A DNA stretch of 64,000 bases from contig CAJIZY010000009.1 of NCBI GenBank assembly GCA_905181965.1, forward strand, positions 62,001-126,000, given 5' to 3'. Under the pieces are notes generated by a model. The model was not told the DNA's origin and did not search any database. It saw only the letters and a program-made list of their open reading frames with translations. Made by a program: the position numbers and the translations under genes. Positions 9,609 through 18,757 of the stretch are shown piece by piece (the first letter of the stretch is position 1; each line of letters begins with the position of its first letter). The DNA is from Akkermansiaceae bacterium (GTDB taxonomy: Bacteria > Verrucomicrobiota > Verrucomicrobiia > Verrucomicrobiales > Akkermansiaceae).

Positions 9609-10955
9609 TTGTGCCAATCTGTCGCAGCTTTGAAATCTGCGGTCCTCGACAAAATTCTTTCACGGCTCGACCAGATCGAGCCGGGAGAAGTACAGGCGCT
9701 CCTTTCTAGGCTAGTTCGTGAAAAAGGCTTCCTCCAGAAGGTCTTCGAAGCACTTCAGGAAGGCGTTCTCCTCCTCGATACCTCAGGAGGAATTAGTTTT
9801 ATCAACCATGCCGGATGTCGGTTTTTTGGCACCACCCCCGAGGAAGCCCAAGGTAAACCCTTGGACGAGGTAGTCCGCGGCGTCGATTGGACAAACTTGA
9901 TGCACTCCAATCGCCGAACAGTAAGCCGAGATCTTGAGGTTTTTTATCCCGAAAACCGATACTTGAACTTTTATCTCTCACCGGTTGCTGAAGAAGGCGA
10001 AGCTGATCTTGGACATGTGATGTTGGTCCGGGATATTACTCGCTCTCGTGAAGAAGCTGAGAAAGAGATTGAATCGGAAAAACTGAATGCACTCACTCTG
10101 CTGGCTGCCGGGGTAGCCCATGAGATCGGAAACCCACTTAATTCGCTTTCACTTCACCTCCAACTTCTTGAACGCCGCATCGCCGACCTTCCCGAAGGCG
10201 ACCAAGAACCACTCCAAAAACATCTCGGCACGGCCCGCACTGAAATCGGGCGACTTGACACTATCTTGAAGCAGTTCCTCGAGGCAATGCGCCCCACTAA
10301 ACCTGAACGGGAACCCACGGAACTCCACGAGCTACTCGAAGAAAGTCTCCTCGCTCTTAGCCCAGAACTTGAAAGTCGTAAAATCCCAGTGAAGCTCGAT
10401 TTGGCTAAGGATCTACCCTCTCTCGACCTTGATCCAACCCAAATTAAGCAGGCGTGTTATAATGTCATCCGAAATGCTTATCAGGCCGTCGAACAAAATT
10501 CAGGTGAGATTCTGATTCAAAGCAGCGTAACAGAGTATGAGGTTCGCCTTGCGATTTCGGACAATGGCAGTGGCATTTCACCTGAGGCGATGGGCGCAAT
10601 GTTTGAGCCATTTCGGACTACCAAGGCCGAAGGAACAGGGCTCGGGATGCTCATTGTCCGCCGTATCCTCCGCGAACATGGCGGAGAATTAGAAGTTGAG
10701 AGCGAGGAAGAGGTTGGAACCAAGGTCACCCTTTACTTCCCGAGAACCGATAAACGAGTGCGTCTACTCGAAGACAGCGCCCCAATCGAACCATCGAAGT
10801 CTAATGCACACCCTACTCATCGTCGACGACGAGAAAGCCACCCGCGATGCCCTCCGCATGGCTCTCGAGGAAAGCTTCGACTGCTATCTTGCCGCCGATC
10901 TCACCCAAGCCAAACAAGTCCTCAAAACTGGAGAAATCGATCTCCTCCTTACTGA
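9609..10955 (+). CDS. PAS-domain sensor histidine kinase
   Basis: A soluble, membrane-segment-free two-component kinase. A helical N-terminus is followed by a PAS domain (about residues 40-150, containing GVLLLDTSGGISFINHAG), a HisKA dimerisation helix with the phospho-acceptor His171 in GVAHEIGNPLNSL, and a HATPase_c domain with N-box NVIRNAYQAV, G1 DNGSGI and G2 GTGLGM. The start is a TTG at 9609 or another non-ATG codon close by, since no in-frame ATG lies near. The kinase core ends near residue 385, yet the frame runs on to 10955, 152 bases inside the response-regulator gene that begins at 10804. The last 50 residues or so (Arg/His/Pro-rich) look like out-of-frame translation of that gene. 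The pair resembles NtrB/NtrC-type systems. The stimulus is unknown. Confidence 0.9.
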   Translation: MCQSVAALKSAVLDKILSRLDQIEPGEVQALLSRLVREKGFLQKVFEALQEGVLLLDTSGGISFINHAGCRFFGTTPEEAQGKPLDEVVRGVDWTNLMHSNRRTVSRDLEVFYPENRYLNFYLSPVAEEGEADLGHVMLVRDITRSREEAEKEIESEKLNALTLLAAGVAHEIGNPLNSLSLHLQLLERRIADLPEGDQEPLQKHLGTARTEIGRLDTILKQFLEAMRPTKPEREPTELHELLEESLLALSPELESRKIPVKLDLAKDLPSLDLDPTQIKQACYNVIRNAYQAVEQNSGEILIQSSVTEYEVRLAISDNGSGISPEAMGAMFEPFRTTKAEGTGLGMLIVRRILREHGGELEVESEEEVGTKVTLYFPRTDKRVRLLEDSAPIEPSKSNAHPTHRRRRESHPRCPPHGSRGKLRLLSCRRSHPSQTSPQNWRNRSPPY

Positions 10956-12204
10956 CCTCCGCCTTGGTGCCGATTCAGGGATGGAAGTGCTCGATGCGGC
11001 CCTAGCGCTTGCCCACCCGCCAGTTACACTTATGATGACAGCCTACGGCTCGGTCGACACGGCAGTAGAAGCAATGCGCCGGGGAGCCTGGCACTTTGTC
11101 ACCAAGCCTCTCAATCTCGATGAAGTAGAGCTTCTTCTGAAAAGAGCCGTTCGGAATCGGAGCTTGGAAAAGGAAAACGTTAAACTTGTCGCGGAGAACG
11201 AAACTCTCAAAGAGAGCAAAGCCAGTGCATCCCACGGCCTTGACCGCCTTATCGGACGTTCTACTTTGATGGTCAAAGTCGCTGCCAAGATCGAACAAAT
11301 CGCCCCGACCCGCGCGACGGTCCTCATTGAGGGTGAATCCGGAACCGGCAAAGAAGTGGTTGCTCACGCCCTCCACGACCTTTCTGGACGTCCAGGCGAG
11401 AAATTTGTGGGTGTAAATTGTGCCGCTCTTTCTTCCCAACTTTTAGAAAGTGAACTATTTGGCCATGAAAAGGGCGCCTTCACTGGAGCCTCCCAGCGCC
11501 GGATAGGCAGATTTGAACAAGCTCATGGCGGAACTCTTTTTCTTGATGAAATTGGAGAGATTGATGCACAAACACAGGTAAAGCTGCTCCGAGCTCTTTC
11601 CGAAAGAACGATTGAACGCGTTGGCTCAAACACCTCAATTCAAGTCGATGTTCGCATCATTGCCGCAACCAACCGCAGTCTTGCTAGGATGGTCGAAGAA
11701 GGAACGTTTCGGGAAGATCTTTACTTCCGACTCAATGTCTTAGGGGTAATCATGCCACCTTTGCGCGAGAGAAGAGAAGACATTGTGTTACTTGCGAACT
11801 CCTTTCTATCGGAATTCGCCAAAGAAAACGGCCGCCCAGAGAAACCTCTCACTGAGGCTGCCATGAGCTCTCTGCTCAATTACGGCTGGCCCGGAAATGT
11901 CAGAGAATTACGAACTGCCATTGAGCATGCCGTTGTTATGTCAAACCAATCTGAGCTAGATATTCAGCACCTCCCAGACTTCATCACCGGCCTTGGACAC
12001 GACTTTGGATCATCTTCGGTGAAAAACACCCTTGCTCCCAAGGAGGAATTCAACTTGCATGCCCTTGAGCAACGAGCTGTGCAAGGCGCACTGCGGGTTA
12101 CGGACGGAAATCGGACGAAAGCCGCAGAGCTACTTGGGATCAGTAGGCGTACTCTTCAACGAAAACTTCGCGACGTTCCGCTTATTGATCCACATTCATC
12201 ATGA
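10804..12204 (+). CDS. NtrC-family sigma-54-dependent response regulator
   Basis: A 466-residue activator with three parts. The receiver domain has the acidic pair Asp8/Asp9, the phospho-acceptor Asp51, Thr79 and Lys101. The AAA+ sigma-54 interaction domain has Walker A GESGTGKE (177-184), the sigma-54 loop GAFTGA (224-229), and Walker B and sensor segments [10 protein letters not shown] and RIIAATNR. A Fis-type helix-turn-helix closes the protein ([20 protein letters not shown]). The start [10 protein letters not shown] at 10804 is clear although the frame is open further upstream. It lies inside the 3' end of the kinase frame and overlaps a TAA in a different frame (TAATG). The stop overlaps the next start as ATGA at 12201-12204, so the membrane protein is translationally coupled and may be a partner or target. 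Confidence 0.96.
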   Translation: MHTLLIVDDEKATRDALRMALEESFDCYLAADLTQAKQVLKTGEIDLLLTDLRLGADSGMEVLDAALALAHPPVTLMMTAYGSVDTAVEAMRRGAWHFVTKPLNLDEVELLLKRAVRNRSLEKENVKLVAENETLKESKASASHGLDRLIGRSTLMVKVAAKIEQIAPTRATVLIEGESGTGKEVVAHALHDLSGRPGEKFVGVNCAALSSQLLESELFGHEKGAFTGASQRRIGRFEQAHGGTLFLDEIGEIDAQTQVKLLRALSERTIERVGSNTSIQVDVRIIAATNRSLARMVEEGTFREDLYFRLNVLGVIMPPLRERREDIVLLANSFLSEFAKENGRPEKPLTEAAMSSLLNYGWPGNVRELRTAIEHAVVMSNQSELDIQHLPDFITGLGHDFGSSSVKNTLAPKEEFNLHALEQRAVQGALRVTDGNRTKAAELLGISRRTLQRKLRDVPLIDPHSS

Positions 12205-14045
12205 CTAGTTCCACTAAAGTCGGCGGCTTTGACAACGCCACTCTAATCAGTCGACTCCTCTTTTTCCTCGTCCTTTTTGGATTGGTAGGCTTCTACTTGG
12301 TCTTAAGCTTCAAGGGCCTGACCTCTGAAAAGGGAATTGAGCAGGCTCAAATTGGCCGGGAGATCGCACGGGGCAATAATGCAACAACTAAGGTCATCCG
12401 TGGCGCTGCAGTCTGGCAAGCCAAAGCAGCAGAAAAGGATATTGATCTCAATGCCTTCCACGATACCTACCACTCCCCCTTACACCCCTACATTATCGCA
12501 GCCGTTTTGAAGGCTGTGGGTGGCGACGATTTCGATAAATTCCAAATGAACGAGGATAAGAAAACTGTTTACGCTCTTGATCGCGTAATCTCAGCAGTTG
12601 CAGTCATCCTATTTCTCATTGCAGTTGGCATCAATTACCTCCTCATCTCACGGATTTTTGATGTTAGAATAGCGGGAGCCTCTGCCATCCTGATGATTTT
12701 GAGTGATCTCATGTGGAAATTCACCCAGACGGGACTGCCCCAAATGCTGATGCTTCTGCTTTTTTCTTGTGCGCTTTTCTTTATTTACCGGACCCTCGAA
12801 GCCTCAATTGAAAATCGGGCCGATATTGGTTCTCTTGTAATTGCAGCAGTTTTTCTTTCCCTGCTCGCTCTCTCCCACTGGCTGACTATCTGGATCATTT
12901 TGGGGTTTGCCGTCTACGCCGCGTTCTTTTTCCGACCCAAAGGAATCTCCGGCTTTATGGTCCTCGGAGTCCTTCTTATTTTTAGTGGCTACTTTTTAGG
13001 CAAGAACATGGAGTGGACAGGAAATCCTGGAGGAACTGCATTTCTCAGCCTTTACGGAGGATTAACTCAATCGGAATCCGTAATCATGCGGACAAGCGAT
13101 CCCGCCGAACAAACCTACACGATCGTCTATAACCTCAACTCTTTCCTCATCAATACTGCGACTAGCATGCTGAGGCAGGTAAATGAGCTTTACAATAATC
13201 TCGGTTCTATACTCGTTGCCCCGCTCTTCTTCTTTGCGCTTCTTCACCCTTTCAAACGCGAATCCATTGCCAAATTCCGCTGGATTGTCCTCCTTATGTG
13301 GATCATGGGCACGCTTGGAATGGCTATTTTCGGGCTATCAGATAGCAATCTCGACCCGAACCAACTCCATATCCTTTTCTCGCCAATTATGACGGCTTAT
13401 GGATTGGCCTTCGTCTCAATTTTGTGGGCAAGAATCGAATTACCTGCTGGAGGCGTATTGATGCGATATGGCCACTTCGCTATCGTCATTCTCGTAAGTG
13501 CTGGCCCTCTAATTTTGACGATTCCAAGGGAAACGGTCAGTGCAATCGAAACGAAGGATCGCAGCAAAACTGTTTGGCCTCCTTACTGGCCGTCAGTCTT
13601 TAGCAAAACTCTCCATGACGCAACCGATGACAATGCTATCATTTTCTCGGACCAGCCTTGGGCTGTTGCATGGTATGCCGATAGAACTTCAATTTGGTTG
13701 CCTCGAAAAGTTGAAGAATTTATGGAACTAGAGGAACTGGCTGAGGAAAAACAACTCTCGGTTGCGGGAATTGTTATAACTCCGATGTCATTCAAGGAGA
13801 ATATTTTCTTTAGTCCAATTCCTTTCGGATACAACGAGGACTTTGCCCCTCTCATGCTCGATGGACCGGCCCGTGGAGCGTTGAGCCGGTCAAAAATAGA
13901 TAGTCGAAGTGGAATGGTGAGCCCGGGAATCTTATCGAAGCAATCACAAAACTTAAGACCAATAATGAACAAATATCCTGAGGTTTCCGACCTTTTCAGC
14001 AACAGAATATACTTTTATTCTAAACAGCGCCTTTACAACAGATAA
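12201..14045 (+). CDS. Multi-pass membrane protein, GT-C/ArnT-PMT-like glycosyltransferase
   Basis: A 614-residue protein with an N-terminal transmembrane helix (about residues 15-37), a first extracytoplasmic loop with a YHSPLHPYIIAA segment, then roughly ten more hydrophobic helices to about residue 440, and a soluble C-terminal domain of about 170 residues. The long first loop with an acidic/His/Pro segment and the following helices recall GT-C fold enzymes (family 39/ArnT), which move sugars from lipid-linked donors to proteins or lipids outside the membrane. I do not see a clear paired acidic catalytic motif, so the enzyme class is an inference. The start overlaps the regulator stop (ATGA), implying coupled expression with the kinase/regulator pair. 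Confidence 0.6.
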   Translation: MTSSTKVGGFDNATLISRLLFFLVLFGLVGFYLVLSFKGLTSEKGIEQAQIGREIARGNNATTKVIRGAAVWQAKAAEKDIDLNAFHDTYHSPLHPYIIAAVLKAVGGDDFDKFQMNEDKKTVYALDRVISAVAVILFLIAVGINYLLISRIFDVRIAGASAILMILSDLMWKFTQTGLPQMLMLLLFSCALFFIYRTLEASIENRADIGSLVIAAVFLSLLALSHWLTIWIILGFAVYAAFFFRPKGISGFMVLGVLLIFSGYFLGKNMEWTGNPGGTAFLSLYGGLTQSESVIMRTSDPAEQTYTIVYNLNSFLINTATSMLRQVNELYNNLGSILVAPLFFFALLHPFKRESIAKFRWIVLLMWIMGTLGMAIFGLSDSNLDPNQLHILFSPIMTAYGLAFVSILWARIELPAGGVLMRYGHFAIVILVSAGPLILTIPRETVSAIETKDRSKTVWPPYWPSVFSKTLHDATDDNAIIFSDQPWAVAWYADRTSIWLPRKVEEFMELEELAEEKQLSVAGIVITPMSFKENIFFSPIPFGYNEDFAPLMLDGPARGALSRSKIDSRSGMVSPGILSKQSQNLRPIMNKYPEVSDLFSNRIYFYSKQRLYNR

Positions 14046-14071
14046 TCCTAGACGCGAGCATCTCGTTCTAA

Positions 14072-14371
14072 ATGGCTGCTAAGAAAAAAACCTCTGCTAA
14101 ATGTGTGTCCGGCTCCTTCGAGGAGGCGACAGACGAGCTTGAAGAGATCACAAGACGACTTGAGGACGAACCCTCGTCGCTTGCAAAACTGCTCGAAGAC
14201 TTCGAAAGAGGTCAAGCGCTCTTGAGCTATTGCCAAAAGACCTTAAAATCCGCAAGAAAACGGCTCAATATGATTGAGGCTAAACTTCAGAAGGAAGAAA
14301 ATGATGAAGATTCGGATGAATCTTCTGATCAGTCTTCCGACACACTCGATGACGATGTCAGACTCTTCTAG
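14072..14371 (+). CDS. xseB: Exodeoxyribonuclease VII small subunit
   Basis: XseB forms the long coiled-coil stalk that assembles with XseA to make exonuclease VII, which degrades single-stranded DNA. The 99-residue protein contains the family core SFEEATDELEEITRRLE, then SLAKLLEDFERGQALLSYCQ, then a helical end. The N-terminus is Lys-rich and the C-terminus is acidic (Asp/Ser/Glu repeats). The length is a little above the usual 75-85 because of these tails. The stop at 14369-14371 lies inside the next gene: dxs begins at 14349 or 14355, overlapping by 17-23 bases. The xseB-dxs pairing is common in bacteria, often with an ispA-like gene between them, which is absent here. No xseA is visible in the window. 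Confidence 0.92.
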   Translation: MAAKKKTSAKCVSGSFEEATDELEEITRRLEDEPSSLAKLLEDFERGQALLSYCQKTLKSARKRLNMIEAKLQKEENDEDSDESSDQSSDTLDDDVRLF

Positions 14372-16235
14372 CACAACCCTTCTCGACACAATCCAAGGAC
14401 CGGACGATCTTAAAAAAATCGAACCGGACAGGCTCCCCGAACTCGCAGACGAGATTCGTGGCAGGCTCATTACCTCGCTTTCTAATACAGGAGGACACCT
14501 TGGACCTAACCTTGGTGTAGTTGAATTAACGATTGCAATGCACCGTGTCTTTGACACCCCGACGGACAAGTTTCTCTTTGATGTCTCCCATCAGGGATAC
14601 GTCCACAAGATGCTCACCGGACGAGCCAAGAAAATCGGCAGCATCAGACAATATGAGGGCCTAAATGGCTTTCTACTCCGCACAGAATCAGAGCATGACT
14701 GCTATGGCGCGGGCCACGCTGGCACCGCACTTTCTGCCGCTCTCGGAATGGCTTCGGCCAGAGATCTAAAAGGTGGCGATAATCACGTTGTCGCTGTCGC
14801 AGGTGATGCGGCCTTCACCTGTGGACCAACCCTTGAGGCTCTCAACAATATTGCCGAAGCAACCGACCGCTGCATCGTAGTTCTCAACGACAACGAGTGG
14901 TCGATTGATAAAAATGTCGGAGCACTCGCAAAGTATTTCAACACCCTTCAATCACATCCAGCTTACAATGACATTCGGGCTAAGGCTGCTTCGCTCGTGG
15001 AAAAAGTGGCTGGCCCAGGTGCTCGTAAGTTTGCTCACAAAATAGAACGTAACGCCAAAAACATGATCCTGCCTAACGTTCTCTTCGAGAAATTTGGCAT
15101 GCGCTACTATGGCCCTATTGACGGTCATGACCTTCCCTCTCTCATCAAGAGCTTTGAGTATCTCAAGGAGCAAGATGAACCAGTCATTCTCCACATCATC
15201 ACTGAAAAAGGCCGCGGCTACCAGCCAGCTCTTGATATGCCGGGGAAATTCCACGGTCTAGGGCCTTACAACGTCGAAGACGGTTCGACCGCATCAGGCG
15301 CGCCCACTTTCTCCGAACTATTTGGTCGCGCTATCACTGACTTTGCGAAGGAAGATAAATCCATTACCGCGATTACCGCGGCCATGCCTGGCGGGACAAA
15401 ACTAGAAACCTTCAAAGCCGAGATTCCTGAACGCTATTTTGACGTCGGCATCGCCGAGGAACATGCCGCTCTCTTTGCTTGCGGACACGCCACCCAGGGG
15501 CTTAAGCCTTTCCTTGCAATATACTCAACCTTCATGCAACGGGCATATGACATGATTCTTCATGATATGGCCCTGCAAAATCTTCCGATCCGTTTGTGCA
15601 TGGATCGTGGCGGACTATCCGGGGATGACGGGCCAACCCATCATGGTCTTTTTGATATTGGTTACCTCCGGCACGTCCCAGGCTTAATCCACATGCAACC
15701 GAAAGATGAAGATGAATTCATTGATATGCTGTGGACCATGGCAAAATACGAGGGCGGCCCAATCGCAATCCGGTATCCTCGTGGCAACGGCCCCGGTGCA
15801 ACAATTAAAGATCAGCCAGAACTTCTCACTATCGGCGAAGCCGAGGTCATTCAGGAAGGAACAGATGTCTGCCTCATTCCCCTGGGAACGATGATGGAGG
15901 TTGCTCTAGAAACCAAAGAGCATCTAGAAGACAAAGGATACAGCGTCACCTTGATTAATCCCCGCTGGATCAAACCTCTTGATGCGTCAACTATCACAAA
16001 ATTATCAGCGAACTCAAAAGTCGTCTGCACTTTTGAAGATCACGTACTCTATAATGGTTTTGGTCTCTCGATTATTGAATTACTCCACGATAAGGTCGTT
16101 GACACCCCGGTAGAGCGAATTGGCTGGCCCGACGAATTTATTGAGCACGGCAAGCCCGAAATTCTTCGTAAGAAACACGGGATGACATCAGAAGCTGCGA
16201 TTGGGAAAATCTTGCGCCATCTCGAAACAAAATAA
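14355..16235 (+). CDS. dxs: 1-deoxy-D-xylulose-5-phosphate synthase
   Basis: Dxs joins pyruvate and glyceraldehyde 3-phosphate, using thiamine diphosphate, in the first step of the MEP isoprenoid pathway. The 626-residue protein shows the N-terminal substrate/cofactor region (SNTGGHLGPNLGVVELTIAM, FDVSHQGYVHKMLTGR), the thiamine site region (VAGDAAFTCG ... LNDNEWSIDKNVG), the central DVGIAEEHAALFACG segment, QRAYDMILHDMALQNLP and DRGGLSGDDGPTHHG, and a C-terminal transketolase domain. The GDG usually found at the thiamine site reads GDA here, a variation noted in findings. The frame is open further upstream, but ATG 14355 (or 14349, two codons earlier) fits the family start and overlaps xseB, suggesting coupled translation. 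Length and order are normal. Confidence 0.93.
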   Translation: MSDSSSTTLLDTIQGPDDLKKIEPDRLPELADEIRGRLITSLSNTGGHLGPNLGVVELTIAMHRVFDTPTDKFLFDVSHQGYVHKMLTGRAKKIGSIRQYEGLNGFLLRTESEHDCYGAGHAGTALSAALGMASARDLKGGDNHVVAVAGDAAFTCGPTLEALNNIAEATDRCIVVLNDNEWSIDKNVGALAKYFNTLQSHPAYNDIRAKAASLVEKVAGPGARKFAHKIERNAKNMILPNVLFEKFGMRYYGPIDGHDLPSLIKSFEYLKEQDEPVILHIITEKGRGYQPALDMPGKFHGLGPYNVEDGSTASGAPTFSELFGRAITDFAKEDKSITAITAAMPGGTKLETFKAEIPERYFDVGIAEEHAALFACGHATQGLKPFLAIYSTFMQRAYDMILHDMALQNLPIRLCMDRGGLSGDDGPTHHGLFDIGYLRHVPGLIHMQPKDEDEFIDMLWTMAKYEGGPIAIRYPRGNGPGATIKDQPELLTIGEAEVIQEGTDVCLIPLGTMMEVALETKEHLEDKGYSVTLINPRWIKPLDASTITKLSANSKVVCTFEDHVLYNGFGLSIIELLHDKVVDTPVERIGWPDEFIEHGKPEILRKKHGMTSEAAIGKILRHLETK

Positions 16236-16869
16236 GAAGGATGTTTTCCAGTCAAGGAACGGTGTCACCTTGAGATAAAAACGCTCATAGCTACTTTGCA
16301 CTTCGGAGAGCAAAAGCACCATCAGTGACAGGGGACGAGTTCGGATCGCTCCCTACCTTTTGGTTGTATTTGGGTCTGATTACCTTGGGCCTGACTCCAT
16401 CTTTTCCTTTCCTTTAAATCGTTGGCAAACAGGAAATCCTTCCCATCAATAGGTGTGGTTAAATAAAGAGTTCCCTCCGAAAAATCAGGTGTCGAAGATG
16501 CCCTTCTCCGTAGCTCCATTTTTCAAATCCACACCCCTGCAATCGGCAGCAAAACCGATTGGCAGCTGCTCAGCGGCAGGCACTCCAGTTCAGCCAGCCG
16601 TTTCATTATGGATGAAGGAGCAGCCCCATAACACCAAGACCTTGATTGAAATCATCGGTCTCAGATCTTTAATCTTGCTGAATGATTCCGAATCCCTCGA
16701 AGGCTCAAAAAACCGACTTTTTTAAAAAGCCCCCCTCTCCATGCCATTTCATCCAAGCAATCCTGTGCATCCCAACCAAATTTCCTAGGATGTATTAAAA
16801 GTGAGGTCGATCTTTCTTTAGACAGTGCTACCCTTCCCCAAGACAACTGTAGAACCAAACAATTCCTTT
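16236..16869 (+). other. 634-base stretch with no convincing gene
   Basis: Between dxs and the MoxR gene neither strand holds a frame with recognisable protein features. The 65-90 codon frames on both strands have no signal, domain or ribosome site. A small inverted repeat (CAATCGG, 8-base loop, CCGATTG) lies at 16540-16561, followed by a GCAGCTGC palindrome. The minus strand has scattered protein-like words around 16400-16520 that could be remnants of a decayed gene, but I cannot identify it. The promoter for the MoxR cluster should lie in the last 100 bases. Confidence 0.4.
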
Positions 16870-17883
16870 ATGACTTCCGAAGAATTTTCAGCCGCCATCG
16901 AAGAGCATTCAACATTTATAGCCCCTCTCCGTCAAGAGATTGGCCGAGTGCTGATTGGCCAGGATCATCTCGTTGACCGTATGCTTATATGTCTTCTCAC
17001 CGGCAACCATCTTCTTGTGGAAGGATTGCCAGGACTCGCCAAAACCCTCGCAGTGAATACTCTGGCACAAACTCTTCAGGCCCAATTTGGCCGGATTCAA
17101 TTCACACCGGACCTCCTTCCCGCAGACGTGATTGGAACTCATATTTACAACCCTGGCACTCAGGAATTTAAAGCGAAAGAGGGCCCCGTTTTTACTAATC
17201 TTCTTCTCGCTGACGAAATAAATCGAGCGCCTGCAAAGGTGCAGTCTGCACTTCTCGAAGCGATGCAAGAGAAACAAGTAACGCTTGGTGGAAAAACACG
17301 TGTTCTCCCCGACCCTTTCCTTGTGATGGCAACTCAAAACCCTCTCGACCAAGAAGGCACATATCCATTACCCGAGGCTCAAATGGACCGCTTCATGATG
17401 AAAGTCATTGTCAGTTACCCCCAGCGTGACGAAGAACGGGAGGTTCTTCGACGGATGTCCTCTACCAACGCGGCTCCAACCGCCTCAGTCGTCACCAATC
17501 TCGACTCGATCGCTTTGGCTCGTGGGCTCATAAATGAAATTCATGTCGATCCCAAGATTGAGGACTACATTTTAGATATCGTTTTCGCCACCCGTGCCGA
17601 GGGCCGCCTCCAGCTTTCTGAGCGCCAAGCCGATCTTGACCTCTCATCCTTTGACCCTCTCATTACTGCCGGAGCATCGCCTCGCGCCACCATCCAGCTG
17701 GTTCGCGGTGCCCGTTGCCTAGCGTTTCTAGAAGGCCGCGCCCACGTGCTACCCGAGGATGTTAAATCCATCACTGCCGACATTCTTCGCCATCGTATCA
17801 TTCCGAGTTATGAAGCCCAAGCTGAGGATATGAGTGCCGACACCATCATTAACCAACTTTTGGATATCCTTCGTACCCCCTAA
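16870..17883 (+). CDS. MoxR-family AAA+ ATPase
   Basis: MoxR ATPases act as chaperone-like machines with von Willebrand-type partners encoded next to them. The 337-residue protein has a Walker A GLPGLAKT at 52-59, the FTPDLLPADVIGTHIYNP signature, a Walker B with LLLADEINRAPAKVQSALLE, the sensor MATQNPLDQEGTYPLPEAQM, and a C-terminal AAA lid ending in a SADTIINQLLD helix. The frame opens at 16825, but the ATG at 16870 gives the normal family start. It is followed six bases later by a DUF58 gene and then a BatD/DUF4381-like gene, the usual MoxR cluster order. Here the DUF58 partner is frameshifted, so the system may not be functional as sequenced. Confidence 0.93.
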   Translation: MTSEEFSAAIEEHSTFIAPLRQEIGRVLIGQDHLVDRMLICLLTGNHLLVEGLPGLAKTLAVNTLAQTLQAQFGRIQFTPDLLPADVIGTHIYNPGTQEFKAKEGPVFTNLLLADEINRAPAKVQSALLEAMQEKQVTLGGKTRVLPDPFLVMATQNPLDQEGTYPLPEAQMDRFMMKVIVSYPQRDEEREVLRRMSSTNAAPTASVVTNLDSIALARGLINEIHVDPKIEDYILDIVFATRAEGRLQLSERQADLDLSSFDPLITAGASPRATIQLVRGARCLAFLEGRAHVLPEDVKSITADILRHRIIPSYEAQAEDMSADTIINQLLDILRTP

Positions 17884-17889
17884 AATTCC

Positions 17890-18757
17890 ATGCTAGCTTC
17901 AGAGTTAATGGAAAAGGTGCGTCGGATTGAGATCCGGACGCGCCGGATTGTGCAGAACCGGACCGCCGGTGCCTGGCAGGCTTCCTTCAAAGGGCGCGGC
18001 ATAGAATTCGCCGAAATTCGCGAGTATCAGGAAGGCGACGAACTCCGCTCCATCGACTGGAACGTCTCAGCCCGCCTCGGCTCACCCTACATCAAGCTCT
18101 TCACAGAGGAGCGCGAGCAAAACGTCTTCTTCCTCGTCGACCGCTCCGCATCCGGAGAGTTCGGCACCGGGTGTAACCACCAAAGCAGAGTATACTGCCG
18201 AAGTTGCCGCTGTTCTAGCCTTCTCAGCGACCCTCAATAAGGACAAAGTTGGCCTGCTCCTATATTCTGATCAAGAGGAACTACAACTCGATCCCGGACG
18301 CGGCCACCGTCATGTCCTCCGCATGATTCGTGAACTCCTTGCCTTTGAACCAAAATCACCCCGTACTGACCTGGCAGGAGGGATTGAACATCTTCTCAAA
18401 ACCACCCTTAAAAAATCCATAGTATTTATTCTCAGCGATCTCATCACTCCGACCTTCGACAAGCCTCTGCGCGCGCTTGCACGCAAACACGAGGTTATTC
18501 TAATTCATATTTCCGATCCCATTGAGCGCGCGCTCCCAGACATCCCGGCCCTATCAATCAGTGATCTCGAAACAGGCCAAGTGACACGCCTGACCAAAAA
18601 GGACGCGCAAGAGTTAGCAGCACGAACCGCTAAAGCTTCCGAAAATGCTGCGTCGACTTGCAGACGGGCTGGTATCGATTACGTGCCGCTCGATACTGCC
18701 ACCGACTATCTTCCTGCAATCATCGCGCTCTTCCAAAAGCGTATTTCCCGCCGATGA
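17890..18757 (+). pseudogene. DUF58 protein (MoxR partner) broken by a one-base frameshift
   Basis: From the ATG at 17890 the first 93 codons encode a normal DUF58 start. Its signature region FKGRGIEFAEIREYQEGDEL is followed by RSIDWNVSARLGSPYIKLF, then the vWA-like FFLVDRSAS. After GEFGTG the frame fails and ends at 18240. The matching continuation (VTTKAEYTAEVAAVLAFSA, then KVGLLLYSDQEE) lies in the +1 frame from 18170 and runs to 18757. Removing one G from the GGG at 18169-18171 joins the two into a normal protein of about 288 residues. This is therefore a recent single-base insertion or a sequencing error. The stop overlaps the next start as ATGA at 18754-18757, which also supports the reconstructed frame. 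DUF58 proteins are thought to work with MoxR in assembling envelope or metal-dependent complexes. Confidence 0.85.

Noticed and set aside
16540-16561. Hairpin CAATCGG...CCGATTG as a terminator for dxs
   Set aside because: No T run follows on either strand, and it lies 300 bases from the gene end.
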